NCBI RefSeq assembly: GCF_014898055.3
Contig: NW_023601433.1
Span: forward strand, 88,979,106-89,043,105
DNA from: Talpa occidentalis
Taxonomy: Eukaryota; Chordata; Mammalia; Eulipotyphla; Talpidae
Direction: 5' to 3'
DNA length: 64,000 nt
Shown here in pieces: positions 21,690 to 34,535 of the stretch. Position 1 is the first letter of the stretch. Each line of letters opens with the position of its first letter. Both the position numbers and the translations under genes were made by a program. The notes under the pieces are model-generated. The model saw nothing but the letters and a program-made list of their open reading frames with translations, was not told where the DNA came from and did not search any database.

Positions 21690-22084
21690 CAGTATCATCT
21701 ACCTACATTGATTTATTTATCTCCCCTTTGTCTTTCAAGCATGTGTAGATTCCCACATAAAGTGCACGCGTGGGTGTTGACACACGCACATCCCTCCTGC
21801 TTGCCCCCGCTCAGCTCAACTTTAAGCCCCGCGCAGTAGGCCCCGCCCCGGGGTCGCCACGCCTCTTCTCTCCCCCACAGGGCAAGACGCCAGGGGCTCC
21901 TCCCTCCCATCTTAGGCCTCCCTCTGCAATCCAGGGCCTGACTCCTGGGGCTGGAAGAAGGAGAGGACCTGTTGGCTTGAAGCAGGAGCTAAGAGGCTTC
22001 CTTAGGGTGGTGAGGCATCGGCATCGCTAGGGCACAGGACATCATTACCCTGCTGGATCAAAAGGCCACCCGGCCGTCGATTCA
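21685..22084. other. unique DNA
   Basis: GC-rich after an AT-richer start. Nothing recognised. Confidence 0.4.
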
Positions 22085-22620
22085 CCTTTGGAAATGTCGT
22101 CACTGCGGTTGTGTCTTTCTGTGTTTGTGTTGCTGATGAAACCCCGTCAGGCGTGCAGACGTGAGGCTCTGTCCAATCTCCCCTCGTTCTCTCACGGCAA
22201 CTACCGACTATCTAAACTTAATAAAGCCAAGTGTCTGATAAATAGGTTTATTAACAATATCCATAAAAATAAATGGGTTTTACTGCTTCAAGTTAAACAG
22301 GAGCAATTTAAGGGAATATGATCTAACACATTCGCACTAATTTATTTCTGCTTTGTGAATTAAGAGCATAAAGCAGCCAGCGTGATCATCCCTTGACAGA
22401 GTAATAAACGAGGATCAGATTTTTTTAAATGGAAAATTGATATAATTAGAAAGCTATTAACTTTTTCCTTCCACTCCAGCATCCTGGAATAAGTGAGCCA
22501 CAGGGGACCTGTCCTTCAAAATAATTAAATTTCCAAATTAGCAGTTTGCTGTAAGAACGCTCTGATTTAATCATTTTGTTAGGTTGCCGTATACACTGTG
22601 AATATTTGGGGTCTAGTTTC
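22085..22620. other. largest AT-rich island, strong candidate conserved non-coding element
   Basis: About 430 bp (22190-22620) is AT-rich without simple-repeat character or a recognised transposon, between GC-rich flanks. It carries many homeodomain/POU-like cores: 'ggtttattaacaatatcc' near 22235, 'gcactaatttatttctgc' near 22335, 'gatataattagaaagc' near 22439, 'aataattaaatttcc' near 22520 and 'gatttaatcattttg' near 22563. A complex AT-rich sequence of this length in such surroundings is typical of deeply conserved enhancers near developmental genes. It has no open frame of note. Confidence 0.42.
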
Positions 22621-23587
22621 TGTTTTTTCCCCCTTCTCTGGGAAGCTTCAAAATAGCCATCCAGGGAGATTCCTGCTGCTGTAAAGTTCTGGACTCTGCG
22701 GGACCCCCCGGCGAGGGAGGTAGTGTTATTCCTCCCGCTAACCGGGGAATCCAGGCACTACACGTCGACGACACAAATAGCCCTGGGACGGGAGGGCACG
22801 CTCCTAGGTCATTCTCTAGCTCTCCTCGTAGATAAATATACAAGCAGGCGGGCAGAGAGAGATGGGCATTTGGCTAAATCCCGGGCGGCAGAAGCCAGAC
22901 TCCCGGGGAAATCCCAGGTCACGACTCTAGGATCCAACGTGCTGGCCCTGCACCTCTGGGGGTCGTTGGCGGTTCCTCCCCAGAGCTCTTTGGAGACGGG
23001 CCTCTTCACGTTCCGTCCTCTTGTTCGCCTGCACGAGAAGCCCTGCAGAGTGCTGGCGGTGACATGCCCGTGTGTCCCAGGTGACCGTGATGGACACTGT
23101 GCTAGCTTCAGGCTTGGGTGGACCCATCATCCGAGGGGCACCCCGGGATCCCGCCCTCTCTGCTTTGCTGTCTCCTGTGCCAGTTCCCTCAAGGTGGTCT
23201 CCCCACAGGTTGAAAGACAGCCACATGTGCAGGTTACCCCGCCTCACCCACACCTGAGCCAGCAGGTATCTCATCGAGCTCGTTAGCTGTCGGGGGCACC
23301 GCTGCCTCCTCCTGACTGGGCTGGGGCCCGCAGAACCATCACTGACCTTCCCTGGCAAGTTCAAAATTGTTTGTGACTGTTCACAGTCTCCAGGGCGACC
23401 TGTTTCTGACATGACGGAGACCTCACCTCATCACGTAAGGCTGGTGTGCAGCCTGGTAAGGCTCGGCCATGTACCGATGCTCGTTTCTGACAATATTGAG
23501 AGCCGCCCCACTTGCTTCATGCTTCCTGCCCCTAACACGTTCAGGCCTTGGCTTCTGTCACCTAGAGCCTCCTGGGATGTGGCAGAT
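22621..23587. other. GC-rich unique DNA
   Basis: No recognised features. The frame at 22723-23286 (187 codons) has no domain and is overlapped by an antisense frame. Confidence 0.4.
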
Positions 23588-24010
23588 GGATGTGTTAATT
23601 TCCTGTCCTGCCGTAACACATTTCCTCCAACTTCGTGGCTTAAAACAACACACATTTATTATCTCAAGGTTTCACAGCTTAGAGGCCAGGAGGGTCTCAT
23701 TAGCCTAAAGTCAGGGTATGGGCAAGACCGTTCTTTCTGGAAGGTCTCGGTGCGGGGCATTTCCTACCACATTCTTTATCTCCCTCCAGCTTCAAAGCAG
23801 CAGGGAACGGAGCCCCCTGCTGTGCGGCTCTGGCCTCCTTGGCCTCCTCCCTCCTTCTTGCGAACCTTTTGGTTATTGGGATCACCTGGGGAGTCCTGGC
23901 TCCTGTCCTGGCTCAAGGTCATCCGATCAATGACCTTCATTCCATCGTCAACCTCCACCCCTTTTTCATGCTAATGGTTCTAGGGTTCTGAGGGGCTCTC
24001 TGGGCCCGGT
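23588..24010 (-). mobile_element. MaLR-type solo LTR relic, reversed
   Basis: 'gtggcttaaaacaacacaca' near 23636, then 'tttattatctcaaggtttca' and 'ggccaggagggtctcatt', match the reversed arrangement of mammalian MaLR LTRs. The LTR polyadenylation signal AATAAA falls on the minus strand at 23655-23660. The right half, with 'cttcaaagcagcagggaacg', is more diverged. No internal retroviral genes are present, so it is a non-coding relic. The subfamily is not assigned. Confidence 0.6.
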
Positions 24011-25870
24011 GTCTTCTTCTCGGTACCGGCGTGGAACAGGAACTTCGCAGGAAAAGCACCAGCACGAGCCCCACAAGGCCGGACAGAGGGTCACTGGTGC
24101 TCTCTTCCCGCTGTCTCCACGTCAAAATGGTGAGTTTTGGGGTTTCATTCCATGTCATTGTCTAGTGGGGCTGCTGCCACGGCCACTGCACCAACAAACA
24201 GCCGTCTGGATGCTGGGGAGCGGGTGCAAAAGTGAAGCACATTATTCTCCCAATTCCACTCGGGGCTCTGTGTTGGCATCAAGAACGCAGAACCGTGCAC
24301 TGTGCCCACAGCTGCGGGTTCTCACCCCTGTGCCCCGCAAGATTTCCTGGGTGCTCAGTGAAGTGAAATCTGCTCTCAGAAACGTTTTCCTGCCGTGGTT
24401 AGTAGCCAAGATGGGGGTGGCTTTGTCAGTCCGGCATTAAAATGCAATTTATTTCATCTTTCAATCACTGCTGCTGGCAGGCACACGCCCTTTACAGATC
24501 CCAAATCACTAGTTAGAGCTGGGGACACCCCAGGCAGAGCCTGTTCCCTGTGGTGGTTTGTACAGACAGACCTCAGGGAACACCTCTTTGCTTTTCCGCT
24601 CCTGCTCTGGCTGGACCTGAGCTGTGCACCAGCAGCTGGTTGGGGGGGCTGCTTCAGGCTGGATGATAAGAGCATCTTTATTTGCTACTAAAGGTTTGGA
24701 GAGCAAGAAATAGCAAAGTCGTTCGCGTGAGATCCTACTTCATGTCATCATGAAAATGAGCCCCAAGGACAGGTATATTTGGGGGGATCGCCTTCTTCTC
24801 TGGATTTACTAATTATTGAGAAGACAGCTAGGTGCAGTGAGTGGTATCTATTGACAACTTTTAGGTTTACACTTTATTTTGAAGTTTAGACTTCCTCAGA
24901 GAATCTCTTTGCTTTTGAAAGTGAACTTCCCTTTATGATGACCGGCAGTTTCTCCAGATGCGTGAATAAGTTAGAGGAGAGAGACACAAACGTGAATAGA
25001 AGACCCCCTTCTAGCTGCATCAGCATCAGCCTGGTCCAGGCAAATCTCTCGCCTGCAGTTCTGGTCCGAAGGAGAAGCTGCAGTTCACAGCTGGCGAGGG
25101 CGGGCCTGATGGCACCACATCAAATACCCCCGTCTCCCCACTGAGAGCTGAGGGGTGACTGGGCCTACCCCCGCCCCCTATTGTAGACAGTGGGAGGGAA
25201 ATGAGCAGCTTCTGTTATTAGGAAAATATCAAGTGAGACCACAGCGAGATGCTGCCACATACTCACAAGGATGCATGGGGGGGACGCACGGGGGGACCCA
25301 GCACAGGCCAAAATGTGGGCACCAGAGTCCCCAGAGCCCGCTGGTGGGAAGGTCAGCCTCCACTGTGCCTTTGCAAGCAGTTTTGCAGCTTCTTAAAGCG
25401 CCAACCGAATGGACTTTCATCACATCAAGGACCAGATTCCACATTACAAGGATCTAGGTAAAAAAGTTTTCAAAACCAATTAATTTTCTTCATCTACCCT
25501 CTGCTGCATGACCAACAAAGATCAAAGCCCAGAAATCCGTGCCAGAATGAGCGTTTCTACAAATATCAGACAGTCGAGCCTCGAGGGAGATTGGGGCGAG
25601 CCACCCCGGGGCCCGGCGGTGCGTGTGGCCGCAAGGTCCCCTCGTGGCGTGGAGATGAGGCCCGGAGGCGGCCTCAGTCCCCGGCTCTGTGTACGCAGTT
25701 CGCGGTCTGCAAAGCCTCCCGACCCTCACCCGCGCCTCTTGCTGCAGTAACGAGGCGCCGCAGCAGAGTGTGACACAAATCAGCCTTCGCCAGCCCCAGT
25801 CCCTCTCCTTTCAAGCCCAGGCTTTGATCAAAGGGTAGAAGACAAGCTTGAAAATGGGAATTCACAGTTA
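24011..25870. other. mixed-composition unique DNA
   Basis: GC-moderate with AT-richer parts at 24690-24960 and 25460-25560. No gene or named repeat. A CpG-rich patch lies at about 25590-25760. Frames up to 143 codons are uninformative. Confidence 0.4.
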
Positions 25871-27680
25871 TGCTGCCAGACATCAGATGCTTCTAATGAA
25901 CTGTCTGAAAGTCATTGCGCGCTGCTTGGAGGACCTTTCGAGATGCCAACGAAAACGCAGGTACAGCCTTGGCAAGTCAGAGGCGACATGAAAGAGGTAT
26001 GTGTGGTCACAAGCTCTTAATGGGTCAAATAACAGGTCTGATAAAATGCGACAAAGGAAACCATCCCCACCCTGTCTGGAGGGAAGAGAGTGGACAGAGA
26101 GTGGCGGCGCGGCGCTCCGAGGTCACTGCTAAGTGACACTTCATCTGTGCAGACGGCTGCTGCTCCTTGCTGCGTCTCACCCTTGCTGCAGGGCTTACTG
26201 GCCCTCTGCGATTGAGCCGCTTGACCACCATCCCAAGAGCTGCCTTTATAGCTTTCCTTTCAGCTGAATGGTTTTCCTCGGGGTGGGGAAAAACCCTCAT
26301 TTTAGCAAATGAAGAGTTCTGCTCTCAGTGTATTTATTTTACTCAAAATGGCCTCCGGGGGGAAGCACCCATGGACGGTCTCTCTGGAGGATTCCATCAG
26401 AGGCTCCTTGGACAAAGGCCCTTATTAAAAGCAAGGTGGCCTGAGGTGGAGGAGTTCTTTTCCTCGGGTCCTGGGATGCGGGACGTTCATCCTTCTCACA
26501 ACTTGGGATTCCATGAGCGAATCCAGCAGACTGTCAGTAAGTTCTGTGTTTTGCTTACATTCGTTCTGATTGGGCTCCAGTCCTAACTCCCGGTCAAAAC
26601 CATATTCCCGCGTCCAGTCAGCAGAACGTACCGTGGAGTTACTGGGGAATGGTCTGGCGATGACCCTCCCTGCCCGGAGCAAAACCAACCGCAGGGCCTT
26701 GACGTCTGCAACACGGCTGTGAAACTCGCTGCCTGCAAGGTCGACGTCAGTCCTTTCCCCTCCACTAGTGACCAAGGAGCCGGAGGAAGACGTAAACCAC
26801 GGGCGCCAGGCTCTGCGCGGCCACGGTGCGTTCTTTAGAGGAGATGAGGCCCCAGCATGGCCTTCCCCTGCGCGGAGAGCTGGGCATCTCATGCGGTCAG
26901 AACAGGGTAGCCCCAGAGGGGCCCCTCCCGCTCCAAGAATAATGACATGGTTCCTGCCGGGGACTCCCTGCTCCCACCTGTGTAAGCCAAGCTCAAGCTC
27001 GGGGCTGGGGGTGGCTGGATGGTGCCCACAGTGGGGAGCTGTGGGGCTGCTCCCTGGGGTTGAATTCCCGCTTCGGTGATGTGACAAACTCTACGTCTGA
27101 CTCTCACTGTCTCTTTCATCCCACCCTCCCCACTTCACAAAGGGGGAGAGGAGAGTCTGAAATGCCCAGTGGGTTATGTCCGAACAGGTTTTCTTCGGGA
27201 ATCAAAAGAAACGGGCCGGCCGCATGGTTCCCGGAGGGAGCCACGTTCCCCGTTGCACCTGCTCTCTCCTCCCGCTGGGCTCCGTGACCCGGGCAGCCCC
27301 TCCCCGGAGGCCCCGGCAGCAGGAAGCAGGGGAGGAAACGCAGGGCGTTGTGGGGTCTGCGGTTTTCTGCCCCGTGCACGTGCTCACGAACCTCTAACCT
27401 CATCGAGGTAGTGATCTGAACATTCACGCTGACCCTGAACCACGGTATCACTTGCATGGGAGAGGTGAGGGTTGGGCTTTAATACAGCTGGTATTGAACC
27501 CAGGTTAGAGGAATGTTTCTGGAATCTATTACTCAGGAGAAGCAGCCTCCGCACTCCGTACATAGTAAGTTCCCACCTGCAAATACTAAACGGCATCGCG
27601 AGAAACATTGGTTTTCTGATGCTCCACACCACTTATTTCTCACTGTCTTGCCCAAGTCTCAACGAGTCTCATTTCTATAT
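25871..27680. other. mixed-composition unique DNA
   Basis: No recognised gene or repeat. The minus frame at 26425-27087 (220 codons) has no domain and is opposed by plus frames. The left third is AT-richer. Confidence 0.4.
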
Positions 27681-27863
27681 GAAATGAGAGTAAATGTTCA
27701 GATTCCTTTCCGCAGAGTTATATGTGTGAGAAAGCCGGGTTTAAATAGCAGTGGTGCCAATTGGCATTCAGCCTTCTAATTAAGCTAATTATTTTATTAC
27801 TACCCTAAAACATCTTTTCTTTCATTCTTTCATGCTGCACATCATCTTTTTTTTTTTTTTTTT
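27681..27863. other. AT-rich island ending in poly-T(17)
   Basis: 'ccttctaattaagctaatta' near 27770 carries two TAATTA cores, and 'ttgccaattggc'-like half-palindromic sequence lies near 27757. The poly-T run is 27847-27863. The island may be a conserved element. The T run could be a reversed retrotransposon tail, but no body follows. Confidence 0.33.
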
Positions 27864-29330
27864 CCCTTCACCTTTTGTCATTGTTTTCTTCCCCCGGATA
27901 TTAACTCAAACAATGGTGATGTGGATTAGATGTGGAGAGTAGCAGCCAATGCCCCCTTAAAACCAGCACAGAATTGTACAGTTTTATGCCAAGGCAACAC
28001 GGAGGGGCTCAGTCAATATCTCCAGTGATACCGCAGAGCTCAAGGACAGCCCAACCCACAGAACTTTCTGTGATGAGGGAAATGCTCCGTATCTGGGGCG
28101 TTCAGCGTGGAAGCCGCTGTCAGGTGTGACTGCTGAGGAAGGGGGTGTGGCTGAGCCAACCAAGGAATTGGATTTTCCTTGAATTAATTTAAATTTCAGC
28201 AGCCACGTGTGGCCGGTGTCCGACATGTGGGACAACATGCTTCCATCTGACCATTCGCCCGGCAGCAGGGAAAGGATCAGGAATCCTTGCCTCCCCGGGA
28301 GCAGGGCTGTCTCAGAGTCACAGCTCAGGCAGGGGCCTGTGCCCCGGTGGCTGTAAGTCGGTGTCTGTTGTGACGGTAACAAAAAGAACCATGTCCAGGT
28401 GTTGGTTGTCCATTGCAGCCCAGAGAGTGAGTCGGGTGCCCAACGTGACTTTCCTCTTTTAATCGGACTTTCTGCTGCACGTACTTGGAGGACAGACCAG
28501 CATCACCAGATGCCGGCGTGCGGCTGCCCGGCCGCGGAGCTGTGCAGGCGACAGCCAGGACCCTCGCTGTGGGCCGCGGCTCCCTGCCTTGTGTTGCCCA
28601 ACGGAATGAGACAGAGGAGCGTCTTTAAGGAGTCGTGCGTGTTTCTCTGGCTTCTGTGAGCCTCCGCCTGCCTCGGCAGGAGAGCAAGAGAGGACGGTCC
28701 GCTGGCCCAGGAGGAGGACACGCAGACCAGGAGGAGCACGGCCAGACAAGGCCCCAGCCAGTCACCGCCAGCCTTGCGGACGCCTGGGTGAAAAAATGAC
28801 CTTGTTCATTTTCTTAAGAAAGTCTTATGACCAAAAAACTTCCCTTCAATCAGTAAGTCTAAAAGGTAACCTTCCCCGCTGTTCCATGAAATCTAACTGA
28901 CTTCGCCTCCCAGTGGAAAGTGTTTAAAGAGACAGGACAAAAAAATCCCAGCCACACACTGTCTAGAAGAAACACGTTGAAATCCTGACATAGACAGGCT
29001 GAGAGTGACAGATGGCCCGGGACGCGGCGCCCGAGCGCGTGCCACAGAGAGCCGCGTCTACTGGCAGCAGACAGTGGGATGCAGGGCAAGGACATGGACC
29101 AGGGATCCAGATGGCCAGCCCACGAGGTCACGAGCTGTTTCCCCAAGAAGACAAAATAATCATAAATATGAGCAACTTCAATAGAATTTCAAAGTGTAGG
29201 AAGAAAAACCCACAGGCTGGAAAGGAAAAACCGGCTCCCCCGCAAACACACTTGGCGCCTGGAGACTTGAGAATCATCAGCGTAACAGGTGGACGGAAAA
29301 CCAGCATGGCTGGCACAGACCCGGGACCAC
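27864..29330. other. unique DNA, mixed composition
   Basis: No gene recognised. AT-rich pieces at 28140-28200 and 28790-28960 could be regulatory or old repeats. Nothing is firmly identifiable. Confidence 0.4.
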
Positions 29331-29450
29331 GATCCATCTCGCGCCCTAACTGACATTTATGGAACCTCGTGACGGGTAAATCTGGGTTAATTAATTTCTC
29401 TGAGCTTCATTTTCCTCGATAAAATCAGGGAACTCAGACAAACGACTGCA
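29331..29450 (+). repeat. MIR SINE relic
   Basis: 'aatttctctgagcttcattt' at 29393-29412, followed by 'cctcgataaaatcaggg', matches the diagnostic core and 3' part of the mammalian MIR element in sense orientation. The copy is partial and degenerate. Confidence 0.6.
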
Positions 29451-30441
29451 GGCTTCCATGCGGGTACCAGGAATAATGTCCATAAAGGATCTGAAACAGG
29501 ATACTGATGACTCATTCATCCTGGCATTGGGCTGGGGGATGCACTGCCGAGTGCCAGGGACGGAGAGGCCCGGCCGTGTGGCAGGGAACGGCAGGAGATC
29601 CGTGCGCTCCGCAGGAAGGTGGCAGGAACCCTATCACTGCATCGTTGGGAGGGGGGCACCCCCTGGCTCTGGAGGCTGTAACAGGGTGCTTGGGGTGCTC
29701 GGGTCAAAGGGGACTGGCTGGGGAAGACTCGGTGGCAGGAGGGAGTTGGCGGGGCTGAAGGTGATGAGTGTGGCTGGAGGCTGGGGAGCAGGAAGAGGGC
29801 GCCGGCAGGGAGGCGGGCTAGTGCTGTTCATGCGGGGGAGGGAGGGTAGAACTTGGGCCACATCTGAAGAGCCTTGAGAAAGCTGTGGGGCCCTGGGTGG
29901 GGAGCCTGGGATGGGAGTGCAACAGGAGCAGCCTCTCCCTGCTCTGGGGACCGAGGGCTCCCCTGCTTAGGCTCATCTGCAGGGGTGACCTCACCAAAGC
30001 GACCCTGCTGACCGCCCCCTTGCCGAGCACATTTGCCTGTTAGCACAAGGTCCTGGTGCCGCGGTGAACAGCCTGGGGGTCGGCATGGGTGGCGGCGTGG
30101 GTGGCCTAGAAATGTGGCCGTGTCCGGAGACAGGGTGACCCTCAGCTCCCGCTCTCCTTCTGCACGCACAGGATGGCGCCAAGTCCTCCCGCGTCTCCTA
30201 AGTGGTGTTGGCACCGAACAGCGACGAAAGCTCAAGTCAGCGTCTCTGAAATGCAACGAGCCTCTCAGCTGGCCCAGCGCCTCGCTCTTAATGCTGATTT
30301 TAGATCAAGTGCTGGATGACACGCCGCTGTCTGCTCGTTCTGGGGTGTCAGCCGGCTCCCGGGAGGGGCTGCCTGCACCCACTCGGAACACGCTGGGTTC
30401 TCACTGCAGCTCCCGAGGGCCAGGGGCCTGGTGCGGAGCCC
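29451..30441. other. GC-rich unique DNA
   Basis: G-rich plus strand at 29640-29860. No gene. Frames of 139-150 codons on both strands are without motif. Confidence 0.4.
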
Positions 30442-30462
30442 GTGTGTGTGTGTGTGTGTGTG
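30442..30462. repeat. (GT)n microsatellite, short
   Basis: An alternating GT run of 21 bp followed by 'gacacacgtg'. Confidence 0.9.
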
Positions 30463-31464
30463 ACACACGTGATCTACTCTCCTAGCAAATTTCAACGGAA
30501 TATCACATTCCTGCTACCTTTGCTCTCCCTGCGCCAGAACGCATTCATCTTACCTTTGGGCCCCTTGGCTGCTGCCTCCCTTTCCTCCGCCCCCCGCGCT
30601 CTGCAGCCGTCCCGCTGCTTCCAGGGCCAAGAGCTCAGCCTGCGTCAGCTGCCCGTGGAGGTGCCTGGCTGTTCCCAGGGCTCGTGCCGTCCGGGCTCAC
30701 GGGGCTGCCGCGGACTCGGCACCTTCTCCTCCTCTGTAAAGGTCGTAACCTTTGAGAAGGTTCAAAATGTGACACAGAATAATTCCCTTGATGGTGCATC
30801 TGTCGGTGGCCGCAGTGACCAATGCCCAGGAAACCCTCCTGCCTGCAGGTCAGTCACTCAGCAGCAGGCTCCCCTCGCCCCAGCAGTGGATAATCCAGAT
30901 TTTCAGCAGCATAACTTAGGGGGGCCTTTCTGGATTTACAGAGTTGAGGCTATTTTCAAGGACTCACAGCATGTGGCCCCCCACTGGGTGGGGAGCCTGG
31001 GGAGGGTGCACCCGGAGGCAGCCTCTCCCTGCTCTGGGGTCCTCGTCTGCCAGAGTCACGGGGTGACATCACTGAGAGTGGGGGCCAGGGATGCACGGGG
31101 GCACCGGGCCCACAAGGAGGTGGAGATGTTGCTCTGCCTTGCTCCAGCAGTTGGGCCCAAGGTTCTTCATTCTACAGCCAGGTAATGAGTATGTTCCTCG
31201 TCTCGCCCACCTCCAGGTCCTGGTCTGGGGATGCCCCCACCCCAAATTTTCTACTCTCAGCCTCCATCATCAATGGAGCTGTCAGGGTGGAAGTTGTGCT
31301 TGTAAATTAAGAACATGGCCTAAGGGAGCAGCTTGCAAGGTGCGCCTGGAAAGGAAAAGTCTGGTGTGACCAGCGCCCCCCAGGGCGCAGTGGCTTGTCT
31401 CTTCCCGAGCCGGGCGAGAGCGGCGCGTCTCCACCGTGGCCGAGGGAAGCCGCCCGGTCAGATG
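30463..31464. other. GC-rich unique DNA
   Basis: The frame at 30316-31185 (289 codons) runs through the GT repeat and has no recognised domain, so I do not call it. Nothing else is identified. Confidence 0.4.
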
Positions 31465-31830
31465 GCTGGGAAAGAATTAGAAGGACGATAAATACAAATT
31501 TAATTTAAATGAGGCCATTAGGAGTGGAAGCTTGACATTTTCCTGTTTAGCGTCATTAGTCGTCTGTGTAACAAACCGTCGCATGGAAAACAAAGCTGGC
31601 AGATCAGCCCGGCATTTCCGCGCCCCATTCACGGAGAGGAGAGCCGCGGCCCTTCTCCTGCTCATCAGCCTCTTAGGCATAATCGCCGGCCTGGCTGGCG
31701 TCTGATCACGTTCGGAATGCGACGATCAGCCTGTATCGGCCGCCGGCGCGTGACTCGCCGGCAGAGAAATGGCTGAGATGAGGCTATTTGGAGGCAATTT
31801 CCTTTCACCCGCGGTTCGTGGCTGGAAAGA
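31465..31830. other. CpG-containing candidate conserved non-coding element
   Basis: Starts AT-rich ('gacgataaatac', 'tttaatttaaatgaggccat') and passes into CpG-rich sequence ('cgatcagcctgtatcggccg' near 31723). Long complex non-repeat sequence with both ATTA-type and GC-rich motifs is typical of enhancers near CpG-rich developmental loci. No open frame of interest. Confidence 0.38.
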
Positions 31831-34535
31831 AACGCCCCCCGCCCCCCGGCCCCATCAGGGGCTCAGCAAGGGTGAAGCCAGCGCGGGAGCCGCGCGGAGA
31901 ATCGACCTGGCTGCAAGTTCCAAAGGATAATGCGGCGGGCCGGGGCTGTTTATTCCGCATGCTGGGACCTGGGGTGTCAAGGACAGAGAAGGGGAGACAC
32001 CACGTGACAGACAAGGAGGGGCGAGCTCATCCTGATGCGGAGGGGAGAAGGAGCCACGTCCCCTGATGCCCCTGCTCCTGGACGAGACCCCAAACCACGC
32101 TCTTCCAGGCGTCCCTTCTCTTCGGCTGGCGAAGGGCCAAGGCCTCGGGTGAGAACAGACCTTCCCCTGGCCTTCGGGGTCCCCCTGCCCCCCGCCCCAG
32201 CCACCTGAATTCTTAAAGTCCTGGAAAGGGACCTGAGGCTCACGGGGAGTCCTGGGCCTCCAGTGCCCCCACCAGGTGGCAGAGCCTGATGGGCACATTG
32301 GGAAGAGCCTCTCTGAGCCTCTGGGGGAGACCGCCCCGACAGTTTATACACCGCCTGGCTGGCACTGGGGTACAGGAGCACAGGGGCAGCACTGAGGCGC
32401 AGGTGAGGGCAGACGGCGCCTGCAGGTGAGCACTGAGTCCCTTTAGAGAAAGTAGTCCTGGGGCCAGGGGCGGCGGGGGGGGGGGGTGCTCCTGGCTGCA
32501 GATGTGCAGGGGACCCTCACCTGGAGGCCCGCCCCACCTGCTCATGCTGAGAAGCATTAGCCCTGTCCCTGACCAAATGCCCTTCAGAGGCTGATCTTTG
32601 GGGACTTTCACCCCCAAAATATTTCGGGTGGAGATTCCTTGATTCTGCATGAGTGAAGGCTAATCAATATACCCCTTAGAATTAATGGATCGCTCTAATC
32701 CATTTGGAATCTAGTCAGATCCGAGTTCAGTCTTTTCCTTGTCCCTCCACACAAGGACACCCGAGTGGCGGGCAGCCGGAGGGCTGGTGACTCCAAGCTG
32801 GCTGCAAACCAAGTCGTCTCACCCTGAACTTGGAAAGGGCCTCAGTGGGCCTCTGCGGCTGGGGGCAGAGAGGTGCAGGAGGAACCCGGGTCAGGTGTTG
32901 CGGAAGGCGGGGGAGAGCGTGAGGGCCATCGAGCTGGGGAACGGGCTAGGCTGCAGGGGCCACTGGGGATGACCGTCCCGGGTCTTTACCGGCAGAGAAA
33001 GTGCCTGCCCATGAGAGCCCTCGCTTCTGCGGGAAGTGTGGAAGGACCTGGCCCCAAGGCCCACGCATTCCCGGGGGCCAGGAAGCACCCCCGGGGCGCA
33101 GGCAGAAGCTGGGAGCTGGAAGGTGCTTATGCACTCACGACCCGCTTTCATTCCGCTGTCTGGTTCTGTGTCCTCCGCCAGAGGAGAGGCCGGAGGGCCG
33201 GTACCTGCGCAGCCCTGAGGTAGAGGTCGTTCAAGGTCACAGCGTGCGGGTGGGGAGGGGCAGTTGGGCAGCTGTGTGTCCTCGTGGGGATGCGGGGTTT
33301 CGAGGCGCCCTGACTTCAGCTACTCTGCTGCCTTAATGAGGTAACACTCCGGCCCCAGGCCCCACTCTGTATTCGGAGCGTGGTCTCCGGACGCTAATGG
33401 CCCTCATTAGGGGTGCCTGGTGCCCGGATCAGACAGAATTGCCATCTGGGCTCTGGGACTGAACCGAGCTTCAAAGATACCAGCTTCAAGGGCTCTCACT
33501 GACCGCGTGTTCAAGCTGAATGCAAGTGGACTCTTGGTTGTGCTGTGGGCCTGAGACCCCCGGGGGCTGTGTGGCCTTGCTCTGGACCCTGTGTGGGTGG
33601 CCAAGCCGGGAGGTGGCGTTGGATGACCAGGGTGTTAGCACTGCTGGGCAGGGCAGGCCAGCTCAGCTATCTGTGGGGCCTCACCTTCGCGCTGCAGGCC
33701 TGCCTGGCACTACTCCTGTCCAGATTTCGTCCTTACCTGGAACCCTGTTCCATGGGAGACTGCACTTGGGATGCTGCCTCTGAGGGGTGTCCGGGCACCC
33801 AGGAAACAGCCAGGCAGGTGGTGAGTCACCCCAGCCGCTCTGCCCAGTCCAGCAGCTGGGCCAAGAGCAAGTGGGGAGGGGCCAGAGAAGCTGCCGTCTG
33901 CGCTATGTGCCAGGCGCCCCCACGCAACTCCTTAGACCCAGAAGCATTTATGGATTTATGGGTCAGACCATCGTGGAGGTGGGTGTGGGTGCCCGCACCT
34001 CGTGCGTGCACAGCGCTATGGGCCAAACACAAGCAGAACATCGTCCCAGGACAGTGGGTGCTCCGGTGTCCCTTCCAGGCTGTGGACGCTGCGTGGATGT
34101 GGGTTGAGGTCACGCTGAGTGGGCTGGGGAGCTGCTGGCCTGTGCCGCACAGGACTGCCCCCACGGACACTGCCTAGCCTGCCCACCTGGCACCCTGCCC
34201 ACCCCAGCACCTTGCCCAGAAGGACGTGCCTGTACTCTGTCCTGGCACAGGGTGCCCAGTAGGAGACGTGGCCAAATGGCTGGGCTTTCCTTCTCTGGCG
34301 ACGGGGTATCCGCTTCCTGTGGGGGCGAGCTCAGCACTCACAGCTGTCTACACACTCTGGGTTCACAAGAGCCGGCAAATCCCTTCCGCTGAATGTCTGC
34401 CCGGATGAGAGTGTTGGCGACACCCCAGGTTAATTAGACATTGTGAAAATCCTGGTTGAGTCTTGACTCAAGTGGCTCAGAATCCCACGTGTGCGTTCCC
34501 TGCCCTCGCTGTGACTTGCGGGGCCCCACACACAA
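31831..34535. other. GC-rich unique DNA
   Basis: It includes a run of 12 G at 32475-32486. A short AT-rich spot with 'ctaatggccctcattagggg' lies at about 33395. 'gctatgtgccaggc' near 33902 recalls MIR or L2 but is too short to call. Frames of up to 210 codons have no recognisable protein. Confidence 0.4.

Noticed and set aside
20759..21748. 329-codon plus-strand frame as a gene
   Set aside because: It runs through a TC microsatellite at its end, has Pro/Ser/Arg-rich content, no domain, and overlapping frames on both strands. No splice or promoter evidence.
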